The notes below the pieces were generated by a model that saw only the letters and a list, made by a program, of their open reading frames with translations, searched no databases and was not told the DNA's origin. A stretch of DNA of 57,005 nucleotides from a gamma proteobacterium L18 (GTDB lineage Bacteria; Pseudomonadota; Gammaproteobacteria; Pseudomonadales; Pseudomonadaceae). Position 1 is the stretch's first letter; every line of letters begins with the position of its first letter. Positions 25,911 to 35,085 of this stretch are shown here, piece after piece. The position numbers and the translations under genes were made by a program. The DNA is taken from positions 69,414-126,418 of the forward strand of contig KI547166.1 in assembly GCA_000497835.1 (NCBI GenBank), read 5' to 3'.

Positions 25911-25987
25911 CACACTGTGGGAGCAAAGCTTGCTCGCGAGGCGCCGGCACTGACGCCATCGCGAGCAAGCTTTGCTCCCACAGTGTG
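25911..25987. repeat. Inverted repeat, family B
   Basis: Arms cactgtgggagcaaagcttg plus ctcgcga and their complement tcgcgag plus caagctttgctcccacagtg are nearly perfect. Related copies are at 30007-30080 and 53484-53569. It lies directly after the LRR kinase gene. Confidence 0.9.
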
Positions 25988-25999
25988 TACCCCGCTTCT

Positions 26000-26087
26000 G
26001 TAGCAGCTGCCGAAGGCTGCGTCACAGGCGGTGCGCTAGATCAGACAGTGCGCGGCGTCAGTGACGCAGCCTATCGGCCGCTGCTAC
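26000..26087. repeat. Imperfect palindrome, family A
   Basis: It carries gtagcagctgccgaaggctg on the left and cggccgctgctac on the right. Together with the family B hairpin immediately before it, it fills the gap between the convergent LRR kinase and YebC genes. Confidence 0.85.
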
Positions 26088-26096
26088 AGGGGCTTG

Positions 26097-26804
26097 TTAG
26101 CCGGCCAGGCCTACGTACACGTTCTGCACGTCGTCGTTCTCGTCGATGGCTTCCAGGAAGGCTTCGACTTCGGCCATGTGCTCGTCGCTCAGGCCCGACA
26201 CCGGGTTCTTCGGCATGTAGCCGATTTTTGCCGATACCACGTTGAAGCCCTGCTCCGGCAGCGCCTTGCACACGGCGTCCAGGTCAGCGAAGTCGGTGAC
26301 GAACAGGGTCGAACCCTCTTCCTCGCCCGCTTCGAAATCCTGCGCACCGGCTTCGATGGCGGCCATTTCCGGGTCAGCGTCGGCGCTGGCCGGGGTGGCT
26401 TCGATCATGCCCACGTGATTGAAGTCCCACGACACCGAACCTTCGGCGCCCAGGGTACCCTTGCGGAACAGCACGCGGATCTGCGAGACGGTACGGTTGA
26501 CGTTGTCGGTCAGGCACTCGACGATCACCGGCACCTGGTGCGGGGCGAAGCCTTCGTACTTGACCAGGGTGTAGTTGACCGCTTCACCGCCGATGCCCGC
26601 GCCTTTCTTGATGGCGCGCTCCAGGGTTTCGCGGGTCATGGAGGCTTTCTTGGCCTGCTCGATCACCAGGCGCAGGCGCGCGTTGGTGTCGGGGTCGGTA
26701 CCGGCCCGCGCGGCAATCGAAATTTCCTTGGACAGCTTGCCGAAGATGCGCCCTTTGGCGTTGGCTGCTGCTTCTCTGTGTTTAGCTTTCCACTGTGCGC
26801 CCAT
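26097..26804 (-). CDS. YebC/PmpR-family protein (possible transcriptional or translational regulator)
   Basis: A 235-residue protein of the YebC/TACO1 family, whose members act as DNA-binding regulators (PmpR) or, as shown more recently, as ribosome-associated factors that relieve stalling. It begins [20 protein letters not shown], followed by [32 protein letters not shown] and [20 protein letters not shown], and ends with an acidic [18 protein letters not shown] typical of the family. The N-terminus lacks the usual MAGHSKW form, so this is probably the second, YeeN-like or divergent paralogue rather than the ruvC-linked yebC. Start ATG 26804 is preceded by agaga. The frame is open further upstream without family similarity. 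Confidence 0.9.
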   Translation of the reverse strand: MGAQWKAKHREAAANAKGRIFGKLSKEISIAARAGTDPDTNARLRLVIEQAKKASMTRETLERAIKKGAGIGGEAVNYTLVKYEGFAPHQVPVIVECLTDNVNRTVSQIRVLFRKGTLGAEGSVSWDFNHVGMIEATPASADADPEMAAIEAGAQDFEAGEEEGSTLFVTDFADLDAVCKALPEQGFNVVSAKIGYMPKNPVSGLSDEHMAEVEAFLEAIDENDDVQNVYVGLAG

Positions 26805-26942
26805 TTCAACTCTCTTTCTCTGGCGCCGATACCGGTATCGATCAGCGCATCGCGCCAGTTTATACGCCCTTAATCGCGCAATCGACAAAAAATCCCGGTC
26901 AGCCTGCCCAGACCTGACCGGGCACTGGGGCGGCACACGCTT

Positions 26943-27022
26943 TGTGGGACCGGGCGAACCTCGGGAAGCAGGCACCTCTGATTGCGCGGCGTGCCCTTCC
27001 CGAGCTGACGCCCGGTCCCACA
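26943..27022. repeat. Inverted repeat, family C
   Basis: tgtgggaccgggcgaacctc on the left pairs with gagctgacgcccggtcccaca on the right with a few mismatches. It lies between the LysR gene ending at 27036 and the upstream region of the YebC gene. Confidence 0.8.
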
Positions 27023-27035
27023 AGGAGGGTGGCGT

Positions 27036-27893
27036 TTAAGCGGTCGGTGCCAACTCGAGGAACGCGCGGATCAGGCGCAGTTCGCGCCGCCGCTCCAGGC
27101 AGCCGACCATGTGCTGGTTGACCAACCCCTCGCCACGCACCGGCACCGCCACCACCCGCGGGTCATGGCTGACTTCCACCGACGCCACAATGCCAATCCC
27201 CAGCTGCGCCGCCACCGCTTCGGTCACCGCCTCGCGGCTGTCGAGTTCCAGCAACACCCGCGGTATCACCCCCGCCGCTGCACAGGCCTGATCGAAGGTG
27301 CGCCGGGTGATGGAATGGGGCTCGCGCAACACCATGATCTGTTCATGCAACTGGCCCAGGTCGATCACCTGCCCGGCCCACTCATGACCCGACGGTACCA
27401 GCGCGCAGATCTGCGACGGGCTGAGGGCCTGCAAGTACAGGCCCTTGCGCGGTTCCACCTCGGTCATCACCGCCACGTCGGCGTGCTCGGCGGTCAGCGC
27501 GGTGAGGGTTTCCTGAGCATTGCCCAATCGCAGGTTTACCGTGATGCCTGGGTATTTCTCACGCAGCCTGGCCAGCATCGGCATCACCCGGTGCGGGCCG
27601 TCGGCGGCCACTTCCAGGCGCCCGGTCAGCAGTTGACGGTTGGCCTCCAGCATCGCCTGGGCTTCCTCGGCCAGGCTGAACATCGCCCGGGTGATGGCCG
27701 CCAGCTTGGTGCCTTCTTCGGTCAGTTCCACTCGTCGGGCGGTGCGCCGCAACAGGGTGAGCTGGTAGTGCTCCTCCAGGGCCTTGATGTGCCCGGTGAC
27801 CGCCGGCTGGCTGATGAACAGGCGCTCAGCGGCGCGGGTGAAGCTGCCCTCGCGGGCCACGGCGTCGAAGGCGCGCAGCTGGAAAAGGTTCAT
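27036..27893 (-). CDS. LysR-family regulator, probable activator of the phosphonate genes
   Basis: A 285-residue LysR protein with an N-terminal winged HTH (MNLFQLRAFDAVAREGSFTR, SQPAVTGHIKALEEHY) and a periplasmic-binding-like effector domain. It is divergently arranged with phnW across 107 bp that contain AT-rich sequence suited to a T-N11-A site. This arrangement is the usual one for regulators of 2-aminoethylphosphonate degradation, where the amine or phosphonoacetaldehyde pathway is induced by substrate. That role is inferred from location. Confidence 0.88.
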   Translation of the reverse strand: MNLFQLRAFDAVAREGSFTRAAERLFISQPAVTGHIKALEEHYQLTLLRRTARRVELTEEGTKLAAITRAMFSLAEEAQAMLEANRQLLTGRLEVAADGPHRVMPMLARLREKYPGITVNLRLGNAQETLTALTAEHADVAVMTEVEPRKGLYLQALSPSQICALVPSGHEWAGQVIDLGQLHEQIMVLREPHSITRRTFDQACAAAGVIPRVLLELDSREAVTEAVAAQLGIGIVASVEVSHDPRVVAVPVRGEGLVNQHMVGCLERRRELRLIRAFLELAPTA

Positions 27894-28000
27894 GGATCGG
27901 CCTGACTTATAGTTGAGATAACAACAAACAATTTGATTGATAGCTCATGGAATTGCAACTTAGGCGCCGTACGTTCAGCCCATCGCTTGCGAGGAACACC

Positions 28001-29110
28001 ATGAGCACCAGCGCCCCCATCCTGCTTACCCCTGGCCCCTTGACTACCTCGGCCCGCACCCGTCAGGCAATGATGATGGATTGGGGCTCCTGGGACGACA
28101 GCTTCAACCGGCTCACCGCCAGTGTCTGCGAACAACTGCTGGCCATTATCAACGGCAGCGCCAGCCACCACTGCGTGCCACTGCAAGGCAGCGGCACCTT
28201 CGCGGTGGAAGCCGCCATCGGCACCCTGGTGCCGCGCGACGGCAAGGTGCTGGTGCTGATCAACGGCGCCTACGGCCAGCGCCTGGCCAACATCTGCAAA
28301 GTACTGGGTCGCACCTTCAGCACCTTCGAAACCGCCGAGGACGACCCCACCACCCCGGCCGATGTCGACCGCCTGCTGCGCGACGACCCCAGTATCAGCC
28401 ACGTGGCACTGATCCACTGTGAGACCAGCACCGGCATCCTCAACCCCCTGCCCGAGATCGCCCACGTGGTGGCCCGGCACGGCAAACGCCTGATCATCGA
28501 CGCCATGAGCAGCTTCGGCGCCCTGCCCATCGACGCCGCCCAGGTGCCGTTCGACGCGCTGATCGCCGCCTCCGGCAAATGCCTGGAAGGCGTGCCCGGC
28601 ATGGGCTTCGTGTTCGCCAACAAGGCCGCACTGGCCCAGGCCGAGGGCAATTGCCACTCCCTGGCCATGGACCTGCACGACCAGCATGCCTACATGGCCA
28701 AGACCGGCCAATGGCGCTTCACCCCGCCCACCCACGTGGTGGCGGCCTTGCATGAAGCCCTGCTGCAGTACAACGAGGAAGGCGGTCTGGCCGCCCGCCA
28801 CGCCCGCTACGTCGACAACTGCCAGACGCTGCTGGACGGCATGGCCGCCATCGGCGTGCGCAGCTTCCTGCCGGCCGCCATCCAGGCGCCGATCATCGTC
28901 ACCTTCCATGCCCCGAACCATCCGGGCTACCAGTTCAAGGCGTTCTACGAGCGCGTCAAGGCCAAGGGTTTCATCCTCTACCCGGGCAAGCTGACCCAGG
29001 TTGAAACCTTCCGCGTGGGCTGCATTGGCTGCGTGGACCGCGCCGGCATGCAGGCTGCCGTGGACGCCGTGGCCCAGGTGCTGCGCGAAATGGAAGTGCT
29101 GGACATCTGA
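28001..29110 (+). CDS. phnW: 2-aminoethylphosphonate--pyruvate transaminase
   Basis: A PLP enzyme converting 2-aminoethylphosphonate plus pyruvate into phosphonoacetaldehyde plus alanine. The 369-residue protein starts [17 protein letters not shown], carries the substrate-binding [11 protein letters not shown] near residue 140, the acidic residue in [12 protein letters not shown] near 167 and the PLP lysine in [12 protein letters not shown] near 193. Start ATG 28001 has gagga 10 bp upstream. It is followed 37 bp later by phnX, forming the two-step pathway. Confidence 0.95.
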   Translation: MSTSAPILLTPGPLTTSARTRQAMMMDWGSWDDSFNRLTASVCEQLLAIINGSASHHCVPLQGSGTFAVEAAIGTLVPRDGKVLVLINGAYGQRLANICKVLGRTFSTFETAEDDPTTPADVDRLLRDDPSISHVALIHCETSTGILNPLPEIAHVVARHGKRLIIDAMSSFGALPIDAAQVPFDALIAASGKCLEGVPGMGFVFANKAALAQAEGNCHSLAMDLHDQHAYMAKTGQWRFTPPTHVVAALHEALLQYNEEGGLAARHARYVDNCQTLLDGMAAIGVRSFLPAAIQAPIIVTFHAPNHPGYQFKAFYERVKAKGFILYPGKLTQVETFRVGCIGCVDRAGMQAAVDAVAQVLREMEVLDI

Positions 29111-29147
29111 CCCTCCCCCTATTTGAAGCATTGATCAGGACGCAACC

Positions 29148-29975
29148 ATGAACTACACCAACCCCAGCAAAACCCAGGCCGTGATCCTCGACTGGGCCGG
29201 CACCGTGGTCGACTTCGGCTCGTTCGCCCCCACGCAGATCTTCGTCGAAGCCTTTGGCGAGTTCGACGTGCAGGTGTCCATCGAAGAGGCCCGAGGCCCG
29301 ATGGGCATGGGCAAGTGGGACCATATCCGCACCCTGTGCAATGTGCCGGCGATCAGCGAGCGCTACGCCAAGGTGTTCGGCCGCGCGCCCACCGACGATG
29401 ACGTCACGGCCATCTACAATCGCTTCATGCCGTTGCAGATCGAAAAGATCGCCACCCACTCGGCGCTGATCCCCGGCGCGCTGGACACCATTACCGGCCT
29501 GCGCAACGAGGGTCTGAAGATCGGCTCCTGCTCCGGTTACCCGGCGGTGGTGATGGAAAAGGTGGTGGAACTGGCCAGGCAGAATGGCTATGTCGCCGAC
29601 CACGTAGTGGCCACCGACGAGCTGCCCAACGGCCGCCCATGGCCGTCCCAGGCCCTGGCCAACGTGATTGCCCTGGGCATCGACGACGTCGCCGCCTGCG
29701 TCAAGGTGGATGACACCGTGCCGGGCATTCTGGAAGGCCGCCGCGCCGGCATGTGGACCGTGGCGCTGGTGTGCTCGGGCAACGCCCTGGGGCTGACGTA
29801 CGAAGGGTACAAGGCGCTTGAGCCTGCGAAACTTGCCAGCGAGCGCAAGCGCATTCACGCGCTGTTCGGAGGCTCGCGCCCGCATTACCTGATCGACACC
29901 ATCAACGAGTTGCCTGAGGTGATCGCCGACATCAACCGTCGCCTGGCGGCCGGCGAGATGCCACAAACTGCTTAA
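29148..29975 (+). CDS. phnX: Phosphonoacetaldehyde hydrolase (phosphonatase)
   Basis: A HAD-superfamily enzyme that cleaves the C-P bond of phosphonoacetaldehyde, giving acetaldehyde and phosphate. In 275 residues it shows the nucleophile motif [12 protein letters not shown] near residue 12, the Schiff-base lysine region [10 protein letters not shown] near 53, IGSCSGYP near 126, and [10 protein letters not shown] near 185. All expected catalytic residues are present. It is the second gene of the phn operon and releases phosphate independently of C-P lyase. Confidence 0.95.
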   Translation: MNYTNPSKTQAVILDWAGTVVDFGSFAPTQIFVEAFGEFDVQVSIEEARGPMGMGKWDHIRTLCNVPAISERYAKVFGRAPTDDDVTAIYNRFMPLQIEKIATHSALIPGALDTITGLRNEGLKIGSCSGYPAVVMEKVVELARQNGYVADHVVATDELPNGRPWPSQALANVIALGIDDVAACVKVDDTVPGILEGRRAGMWTVALVCSGNALGLTYEGYKALEPAKLASERKRIHALFGGSRPHYLIDTINELPEVIADINRRLAAGEMPQTA

Positions 29976-30006
29976 TGAATTAACAATAACCGTCTTGTGG
30001 TGTACA

Positions 30007-30080
30007 CACTGTGGGAGCAAAGCTTGCTCGCGATGGGGCCTGTGCTGGCGCCATCGCGAGCAAGCTTTGCTCCCACAGTG
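30007..30080. repeat. Inverted repeat, family B
   Basis: Arms cactgtgggagcaaagcttg plus ctcgcgatgg and the complementary ccatcgcgag plus caagctttgctcccacagtg are perfect over about 30 bp. It lies between the convergent phnX and ChrR-like genes. Confidence 0.92.
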
Positions 30081-30098
30081 CTAACCCCCCACACCCGT

Positions 30099-30656
30099 TT
30101 ATGCTTTGTGATACTGCTCCACCCACTTGGCATAGGCATCGATAAAGCCCTGCAAAAACGGCTTGCTCTTCTCCGCCAACGCCCCGCTGTCGTCGAACAG
30201 CGACCCGGCATTGCCGACATAAGCCTCCGGCTGCTGCAGGCAAGGCACATCCAGAAACACCAGCGACTGGCGCAAATGATGGTTGGCGCCAAACCCGCCA
30301 ATCGCCCCTGGCGAAACGCTGATCACCGCCCCCGGCTTGCCCGCCCACGAACTCTTGCCATACGGCCGCGACCCCACGTCGATGGCGTTCTTCAGCGGCG
30401 CCGGCACCGAACGGTTGTACTCGGGCGTGACAAACAGCACGGCATCCGACGAACCGAGCGCATTGCGGAAGGTGCTATAGGCCGCCGGTGGTGTACCATC
30501 AATGTCCTCGTTATAAAGCGGCAAATCGCCAATTTCGAGGATCTTCAACGAAAGACTCGGCGGCGCCAGGGCAATGAGGGCGTTGGCCACCTTGCGGTTG
30601 AGGGATGCTTTTCTCAAGCTGCCGACCAGAACGGCGACGGAGTACACCTTGCTCAT
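30099..30656 (-). CDS. chrR: NADPH-dependent FMN reductase, ChrR-like quinone/chromate reductase
   Basis: A 185-residue flavoprotein with a flavodoxin-like fold that reduces quinones by two electrons and thereby limits redox cycling; chromate is an incidental substrate. It shows the FMN-phosphate loop VLVGSLRKASLNRK, FVTPEYNRSVPAPLKNAIDV, SRPYGKSSWAGKP and SPGAIGGFGANHHLRQSL, which closely follow the P. putida ChrR sequence as I recall it. Start ATG 30656 has ggagc upstream. It appears monocistronic. Confidence 0.9.
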   Translation of the reverse strand: MSKVYSVAVLVGSLRKASLNRKVANALIALAPPSLSLKILEIGDLPLYNEDIDGTPPAAYSTFRNALGSSDAVLFVTPEYNRSVPAPLKNAIDVGSRPYGKSSWAGKPGAVISVSPGAIGGFGANHHLRQSLVFLDVPCLQQPEAYVGNAGSLFDDSGALAEKSKPFLQGFIDAYAKWVEQYHKA

Positions 30657-30831
30657 GACTGCTCCAACATTTCCGCTGAAAGGAGGTGTAGGTATAGATG
30701 AGCCTGGCCCGCTTTGCCGCGTTGTGTTCCGGGAGATGGTTTTTTTTCATCGACGGTAAAACTTCCCAGGTAAAACAGTGGTCTACAGGGCGCAAGTTTC
30801 ACACGTGGATATATTCAGAGGTTGTAATTCA

Positions 30832-31050
30832 ATGGCTGCAGTACTCGTTGGACAGTTTCATGCGCGGGATGCCGAAGGTCGGATCTACCCGGTGCATGAA
30901 TTCCAGGAAGCCACACTCGAGCCTGACGGCAGCAGCGGTTCGGCCCCCAAGGTTACCTATCGCCTGGCCATTGGCGATCGCGTCAATCACCTGGGTGAAG
31001 ACCGTTTCGAGCTGGTGCAGAGCGGCGTCGAGATCGTGCGCATCCCCTGA
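30832..31050 (+). CDS. Small conserved hypothetical protein
   Basis: A 72-residue protein, MAAVLVGQFHARDAEGRIYP at the start and GDRVNHLGEDRFELVQSGVE near the end. It is predicted all-beta and soluble, without signal peptide or known motif. Start ATG 30832 is preceded by agaggt; an in-frame upstream GTG is possible. The base composition and spacing are those of a real gene. I cannot assign a function. Confidence 0.75.
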   Translation: MAAVLVGQFHARDAEGRIYPVHEFQEATLEPDGSSGSAPKVTYRLAIGDRVNHLGEDRFELVQSGVEIVRIP

Positions 31051-31143
31051 GTAGCACCCGCGCCGCTGGCGGTGGGCGCGAATCGCCCGGCATAATGGCC
31101 GTTCGAGCATGCACGCTCCCCCCCCCGGGCACGGACTCCACTC

Positions 31144-32040
31144 ATGCGACTACGCCACATTGAAGTGATTCAGGCGCTTATGCACGGTGGCAGCCTCAGC
31201 GCTGCCGCCGAACTGTTGCAACTCCCCCAGGACACCATCAGCGCCGCCTTGCAAGAGGCCGAGACCCAGAGCGGCCTGCTGCTGTTCGCCCGGGTGCGCG
31301 GGCGTCTGCAACCCACGGATGAAGCCCTGGCCCTGGCCCACGGCCTGAACCAGCTGGACGGTCCGCTGGAACAGATTCGCCGCCTGGCCGCCGAACTGCG
31401 TCTGCATCAGGAAACACCCTTGCGGGTAATCTGCACCGAGGCCCTGGCCCATCGCTTGCTGCCGCAAAGCCTGGCCGCCCTGCGCCGCCGCTTCCAGGAC
31501 ACCCCCTGCCAACTGCTCAGCCAGCCCACTGCGGCCATCGTCCGTAGCCTGCTGCTGCGCGAAGGCGAACTGGGCTTGAGCCTGCACCACCCCAACCACC
31601 CCGACATCGAGTGCACGGCGCTGATCGAAGGCAAACTGCAACTGCTGGCGCCCCATGGCTGGCTGTCGCCCAAGCATAAATACATCGGCATTCAGGAGCT
31701 GGCGGGCCAGGCGATGATTGGCCTGGAAGGCCAGGACCCGATCAGCCTGCGCCTGGACGCCAAACTCGAAGGCTTGCGGCCGGCGCCCAAGGTGCAGATG
31801 CGCGTGCAGAACTACCAGATGATGCGCAGCATGGTGGAGGCAGGGGAAGGCTTGGCGGTGGTGGATCCGTTTACGGCTGCGGGGGCACGCGAGGCGGGGC
31901 TGGATGTATGCCCGATTTCGCCGGCGGTGCCGGTGACGCTCTATGCATTGGCGTTGAAGGGCAGCGAGCCCAGTGCTGCGGCCAAAGCGCTGTTGGAAAT
32001 CGTGACCCAAAAAGCCCAGGCCACACTCGGCCAGCCTTGA
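31144..32040 (+). CDS. LysR-family transcriptional regulator
   Basis: A 298-residue regulator with an N-terminal winged HTH (MRLRHIEVIQALMHGGSLSA, LQLPQDTISAALQEAE) and a C-terminal effector domain (RVICTEALAHRLLPQSL, VEAGEGLAVVDPFTAAGARE). It resembles the CysB/CynR-like group that ends with a VVDPFTA motif. The target is unknown and no obvious operon partner is adjacent; the small gene before it is on the same strand, 93 bp upstream. Confidence 0.9.
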   Translation: MRLRHIEVIQALMHGGSLSAAAELLQLPQDTISAALQEAETQSGLLLFARVRGRLQPTDEALALAHGLNQLDGPLEQIRRLAAELRLHQETPLRVICTEALAHRLLPQSLAALRRRFQDTPCQLLSQPTAAIVRSLLLREGELGLSLHHPNHPDIECTALIEGKLQLLAPHGWLSPKHKYIGIQELAGQAMIGLEGQDPISLRLDAKLEGLRPAPKVQMRVQNYQMMRSMVEAGEGLAVVDPFTAAGAREAGLDVCPISPAVPVTLYALALKGSEPSAAAKALLEIVTQKAQATLGQP

Positions 32041-32043
32041 CCT

Positions 32044-32132
32044 GTAGCAGCTGCCGAAGGCTGCGTCACAGGCAACACGGTACATCAGCCAGTCGGCTTG
32101 GGGCCGTGACGCGGCCTGACGGCCGCTGCTAC
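32044..32132. repeat. Imperfect palindrome, family A
   Basis: gtagcagctgccgaaggctg on the left and a diverged gacgcggcctgacggccgctgctac arm on the right. It lies between the convergent LysR and acetyltransferase genes. Confidence 0.8.
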
Positions 32133-32150
32133 AGGGGGGGGGCGGCGCCT

Positions 32151-32699
32151 CTAGAACATCAGATACCAAAACATCGCCACCTCGCTGGTCTGCGGATCAA
32201 TCCCCCGATAGCGCAAGTGATCCAGCCCACCGAGCTCAAACCCATACCCCTCATACAATCGGCACGCCGCCAGATTGTTGTTCTGGGTCTCCAGCATGAT
32301 GCCCGGCAAGCGCTTCTTGCGCGCCCACCAGGTGGCCACATCCAGCAACGCCCGCGCCACCCCGTGGCGCCGCGCCGGGGCATGCACCGCCAGCTCGTCC
32401 ACATGGGCCAGGCCGTTCCAGTTGGTGCTGACCACCACATGCCCCACCGCCCGCCCGTCCAACCAGGCGACGAAAATGGCGCTGTCGTCCTTGTCGCGGT
32501 AGCTGCTGAACTCGTCCGGATCAATGCCGTAGCATTTCTGGTAGGGCGCTACCGCCTGCACGGGCCATTTGGCCACCGGCAGGCCGATCTGCGGACAGGC
32601 GTAACCCTGCACCTGAAAGCCGTATTCACTGTCCAGCACATAGGGGGCGAAGGCCTCGTCGGCCAGGCGCACCGAAATGGCCGGGTTGACCGTACTCAT
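32151..32699 (-). CDS. GNAT N-acetyltransferase, streptothricin-acetyltransferase (SatA)-like
   Basis: A 182-residue acetyl-CoA-dependent acetyltransferase. The GNAT core is visible: VAWLDGRAVGHVVVSTNWNG near residue 83, the acetyl-CoA loop VHAPARRHGVARALLDVATW near 110, then PGIMLETQNNNLAACRLYEG and a final EVAMFWYLMF. This ending closely follows SatA-type enzymes that acetylate the beta-lysine moiety of streptothricin. Its ATG overlaps the stop of the upstream lysine decarboxylase gene (ATGA), so it is co-translated with it. A lysine-, cadaverine- or beta-lysine-related substrate is plausible but unproven. Confidence 0.88.
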   Translation of the reverse strand: MSTVNPAISVRLADEAFAPYVLDSEYGFQVQGYACPQIGLPVAKWPVQAVAPYQKCYGIDPDEFSSYRDKDDSAIFVAWLDGRAVGHVVVSTNWNGLAHVDELAVHAPARRHGVARALLDVATWWARKKRLPGIMLETQNNNLAACRLYEGYGFELGGLDHLRYRGIDPQTSEVAMFWYLMF

Positions 32700-34951
32700 G
32701 ACTGCTCGGTCTCCTTGATGCAATCGACCGTGTAAGGGCCGTGTTCGTGTTGCAAGCCGTGGACATCGGCGACGAAGCCTGGGAAGCCCTGGTCGAACGC
32801 CCTGGCGAAGGCCAGGTAGTCGATGACCGAGCGCGTCGACTCACTGAAGCGCTCCCCTGGCATGATCAGCGGGATGCCTGGCGGATAAGGCACCAGCATG
32901 ACCGCTGCGATGCGTCCGGGCAACTCATCGATGGGCACCGCTTCCACTTCGCCGCGCACCAGGGCGTCGTAGGCATCGGCCGGGGTCATGGCGGCTTCGG
33001 GCAACACCGTGTACATGCGTTTGAGGTGCTTGGCCGTGGCATTGCTGCGGTAACAGGCGTGCAACTGGTCGCACAGGTCGCGCAGGCCCATGCCCTGATA
33101 GCGCACCGGATCCAGACGGGCCACGCAGGGCAGGCATTGCAGCAATTCGACATTGGCGTCATAGCTGCGCTTGAACTCCAGCAACTCGGTCAGCAAGGTG
33201 CTCCACTTGCCCTTGGTAATGCCCATGGAAAACAGCACCAGGAAAGAATACAGCCCGGTTTTCTCGACCACCAGGCCGCGCTCCCACAGGAACTTGCTGA
33301 CCACCGCCGCCGGAATGCCGCGCTCGCTCAAGGCACCCGAGGCGGTCAGGCCGGGCATCACCAGGGTGACCTTGATCGGGTCCAGCAGCACATAGTCTTC
33401 GGCCACGTCGCCAAAGCCGTGCCAGTCAGCCTGGGGCGCCAGCAGCCAGTCCTGGGTGGCGACCTTCTCGGTGCCCTCCACGCCCGGCGGCTGCCAGATG
33501 CTGAACCACCAGTCCTCGGCCGCGAAGGACTGGCGCAGATTGGCCAGGGCACGGCGAAAGCTTAGCGCCTCATCGAACATTTCCTGCAACAGCGAACGCC
33601 CGGCCGTGCCTTCCATCATCGCCGAAGCCACGTCCAGCGACGCGATGATGCTGTACTGCGGCGAGGTGGAGATGTGCATCATGAACGCTTCATTGAAACG
33701 GTCGCGGTCCAGTTGCCGCACGCCACCGTCCTGCACGTGGATCATCGATGCCTGGCTGAAGGCGGCCATCAACTTGTGGGTGGAGTGGGTGCTGAACACC
33801 AGCGGGCTGTCCGCGCCGCGTGTGGTGCCCATGCCGTAGCGGCCGGCAAAAAATTCGTGAAAGGCGGCGTAGGCGTACCAGGCCTCGTCGAAGTGCAGCA
33901 CCTCCACGCTGGTGCCCAGGGTGTGCTTGATCAACTCGGCGTTGTAGCACAGGCCGTCATAGGTGGAGTTGGTGACCACCGCCAGCTTGACTCTGGGCCG
34001 TCGCCCGCGAGCCAGCGGGTTGGCGTCGATCTTGGCCTGGATGGACGCCTCGCTGAATTCGCTGAGGGGGATGGGGCCGATGATGCCCAACTCATTACGC
34101 TCCGGCGCCAGGTACAGGGGGATGGCGCCCGTCATGATGATCGCGTGCAACACCGACTTGTGGCAGTTACGGTCCACCAGCACCAGGTCGCCCCGCGCCA
34201 CCGTGGCGTGCCAGACGATCTTGTTGGCGGTGGAGGTGCCATTGATGACGAAGAAGGTGTGATCGGCGCCAAAGTTGCGCGCCGCCCGGGCTTCGGCCTC
34301 GGCCAGCGGGCCGGTATGGTCCAGCAGCGAACCCAGTTCCGGTACCGACACTGACAAGTCCGAGCGCAGGGTATTCTCGCCAAAGAACTGGTGGAACGCC
34401 TGCCCCACCGGGCTCTTGCGATAGGCCACGCCACCCCCGTGGCCCGGCGTGTGCCAGGAATAGTTGGACTGCGCCGTGTGCTGCACCAGCGCCTTGAAGA
34501 ACGGCGGCAGCAGCCCGTCCAGGTAATTGCGCGCCGCCCGCGCCACCTGACGGGCGAGAAACGGCACGGTGTCTTCGAACAGGTAAAGGATGCCGCGCAA
34601 CTGGTTCAGTTCGCTCAAGGCATCGGCGGAGGCGTTCTCCAGGGTCACCTGCTCGCCCAGCGCAAAGATCGGCAGGTTCGGCGCGCGCACCCGTGCCAGA
34701 CGGATCAGCGTCACCATATTTTTCAACAGATGGGTATGCTCGCCCGCGCCTTCGGCGGCAATCAGCATACAAGCCAGGCCGTGATGGGTGGCCGCCACCA
34801 GCCGCGCTTCGGCGTCGTCGGTGGCCAGCAGGAGGCTGAAGCCTTCCTGCTCCAGCTCTTGGGCAATGCCGCGTACCCGCGCCCCGGCCACGGTATCGGC
34901 CTTGACGTCGCGGTGCACGATCAGCACGGGAAACTTGAGGTCTTTGTACAT
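32696..34951 (-). CDS. ldcA: Lysine decarboxylase (Orn/Lys/Arg decarboxylase class I)
   Basis: A PLP enzyme producing cadaverine from L-lysine. The 751 residues match the length of P. aeruginosa LdcA. An N-terminal response-regulator-like wing (about 1-130; FPVLIVHRDVKADT) precedes the PLP domain: NYSWHTPGHGGGVAY near residue 170, INGTSTANKIVWHA near 238, and the PLP lysine in STHSTHKLMAAFSQ near 392. The C-terminal domain has VMPGLTASGALSERGIPA. The ATG at 34951 is preferred over an adjacent GTG at 34954. P. aeruginosa LdcA is induced by arginine via ArgR and initiates lysine catabolism; the same gene order with dnaQ supports orthology. Confidence 0.92.
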   Translation of the reverse strand: MYKDLKFPVLIVHRDVKADTVAGARVRGIAQELEQEGFSLLLATDDAEARLVAATHHGLACMLIAAEGAGEHTHLLKNMVTLIRLARVRAPNLPIFALGEQVTLENASADALSELNQLRGILYLFEDTVPFLARQVARAARNYLDGLLPPFFKALVQHTAQSNYSWHTPGHGGGVAYRKSPVGQAFHQFFGENTLRSDLSVSVPELGSLLDHTGPLAEAEARAARNFGADHTFFVINGTSTANKIVWHATVARGDLVLVDRNCHKSVLHAIIMTGAIPLYLAPERNELGIIGPIPLSEFSEASIQAKIDANPLARGRRPRVKLAVVTNSTYDGLCYNAELIKHTLGTSVEVLHFDEAWYAYAAFHEFFAGRYGMGTTRGADSPLVFSTHSTHKLMAAFSQASMIHVQDGGVRQLDRDRFNEAFMMHISTSPQYSIIASLDVASAMMEGTAGRSLLQEMFDEALSFRRALANLRQSFAAEDWWFSIWQPPGVEGTEKVATQDWLLAPQADWHGFGDVAEDYVLLDPIKVTLVMPGLTASGALSERGIPAAVVSKFLWERGLVVEKTGLYSFLVLFSMGITKGKWSTLLTELLEFKRSYDANVELLQCLPCVARLDPVRYQGMGLRDLCDQLHACYRSNATAKHLKRMYTVLPEAAMTPADAYDALVRGEVEAVPIDELPGRIAAVMLVPYPPGIPLIMPGERFSESTRSVIDYLAFARAFDQGFPGFVADVHGLQHEHGPYTVDCIKETEQS

Positions 34952-35045
34952 CACAGGCAGCCCCTAGACGGCCGCAAAAGGCGGCCCATGGTCTCAGGGT
35001 AGAAGCTGACCGGCGCTTGCGTCAGCGGTGAGGGCACCAGCTTGT

Positions 35046-35076
35046 AACAAAAGGTCGCCCGCGAACAATCGCGGGC
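35046..35076 (-). terminator. Terminator downstream of dnaQ
   Basis: On the minus strand, stem gcccgcga / tcgcgggc (35057-35064, 35069-35076) is followed by gaccttttgtt. It lies just after the dnaQ stop at 35086 and separates it from ldcA. Confidence 0.75.
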
Positions 35077-35085
35077 AAACAGCCA

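Noticed and set aside
25911..26087. Tandem palindromes considered as a CRISPR array
   Set aside because: Only two different hairpins are present, with no regular spacer/repeat periodicity and no cas genes.
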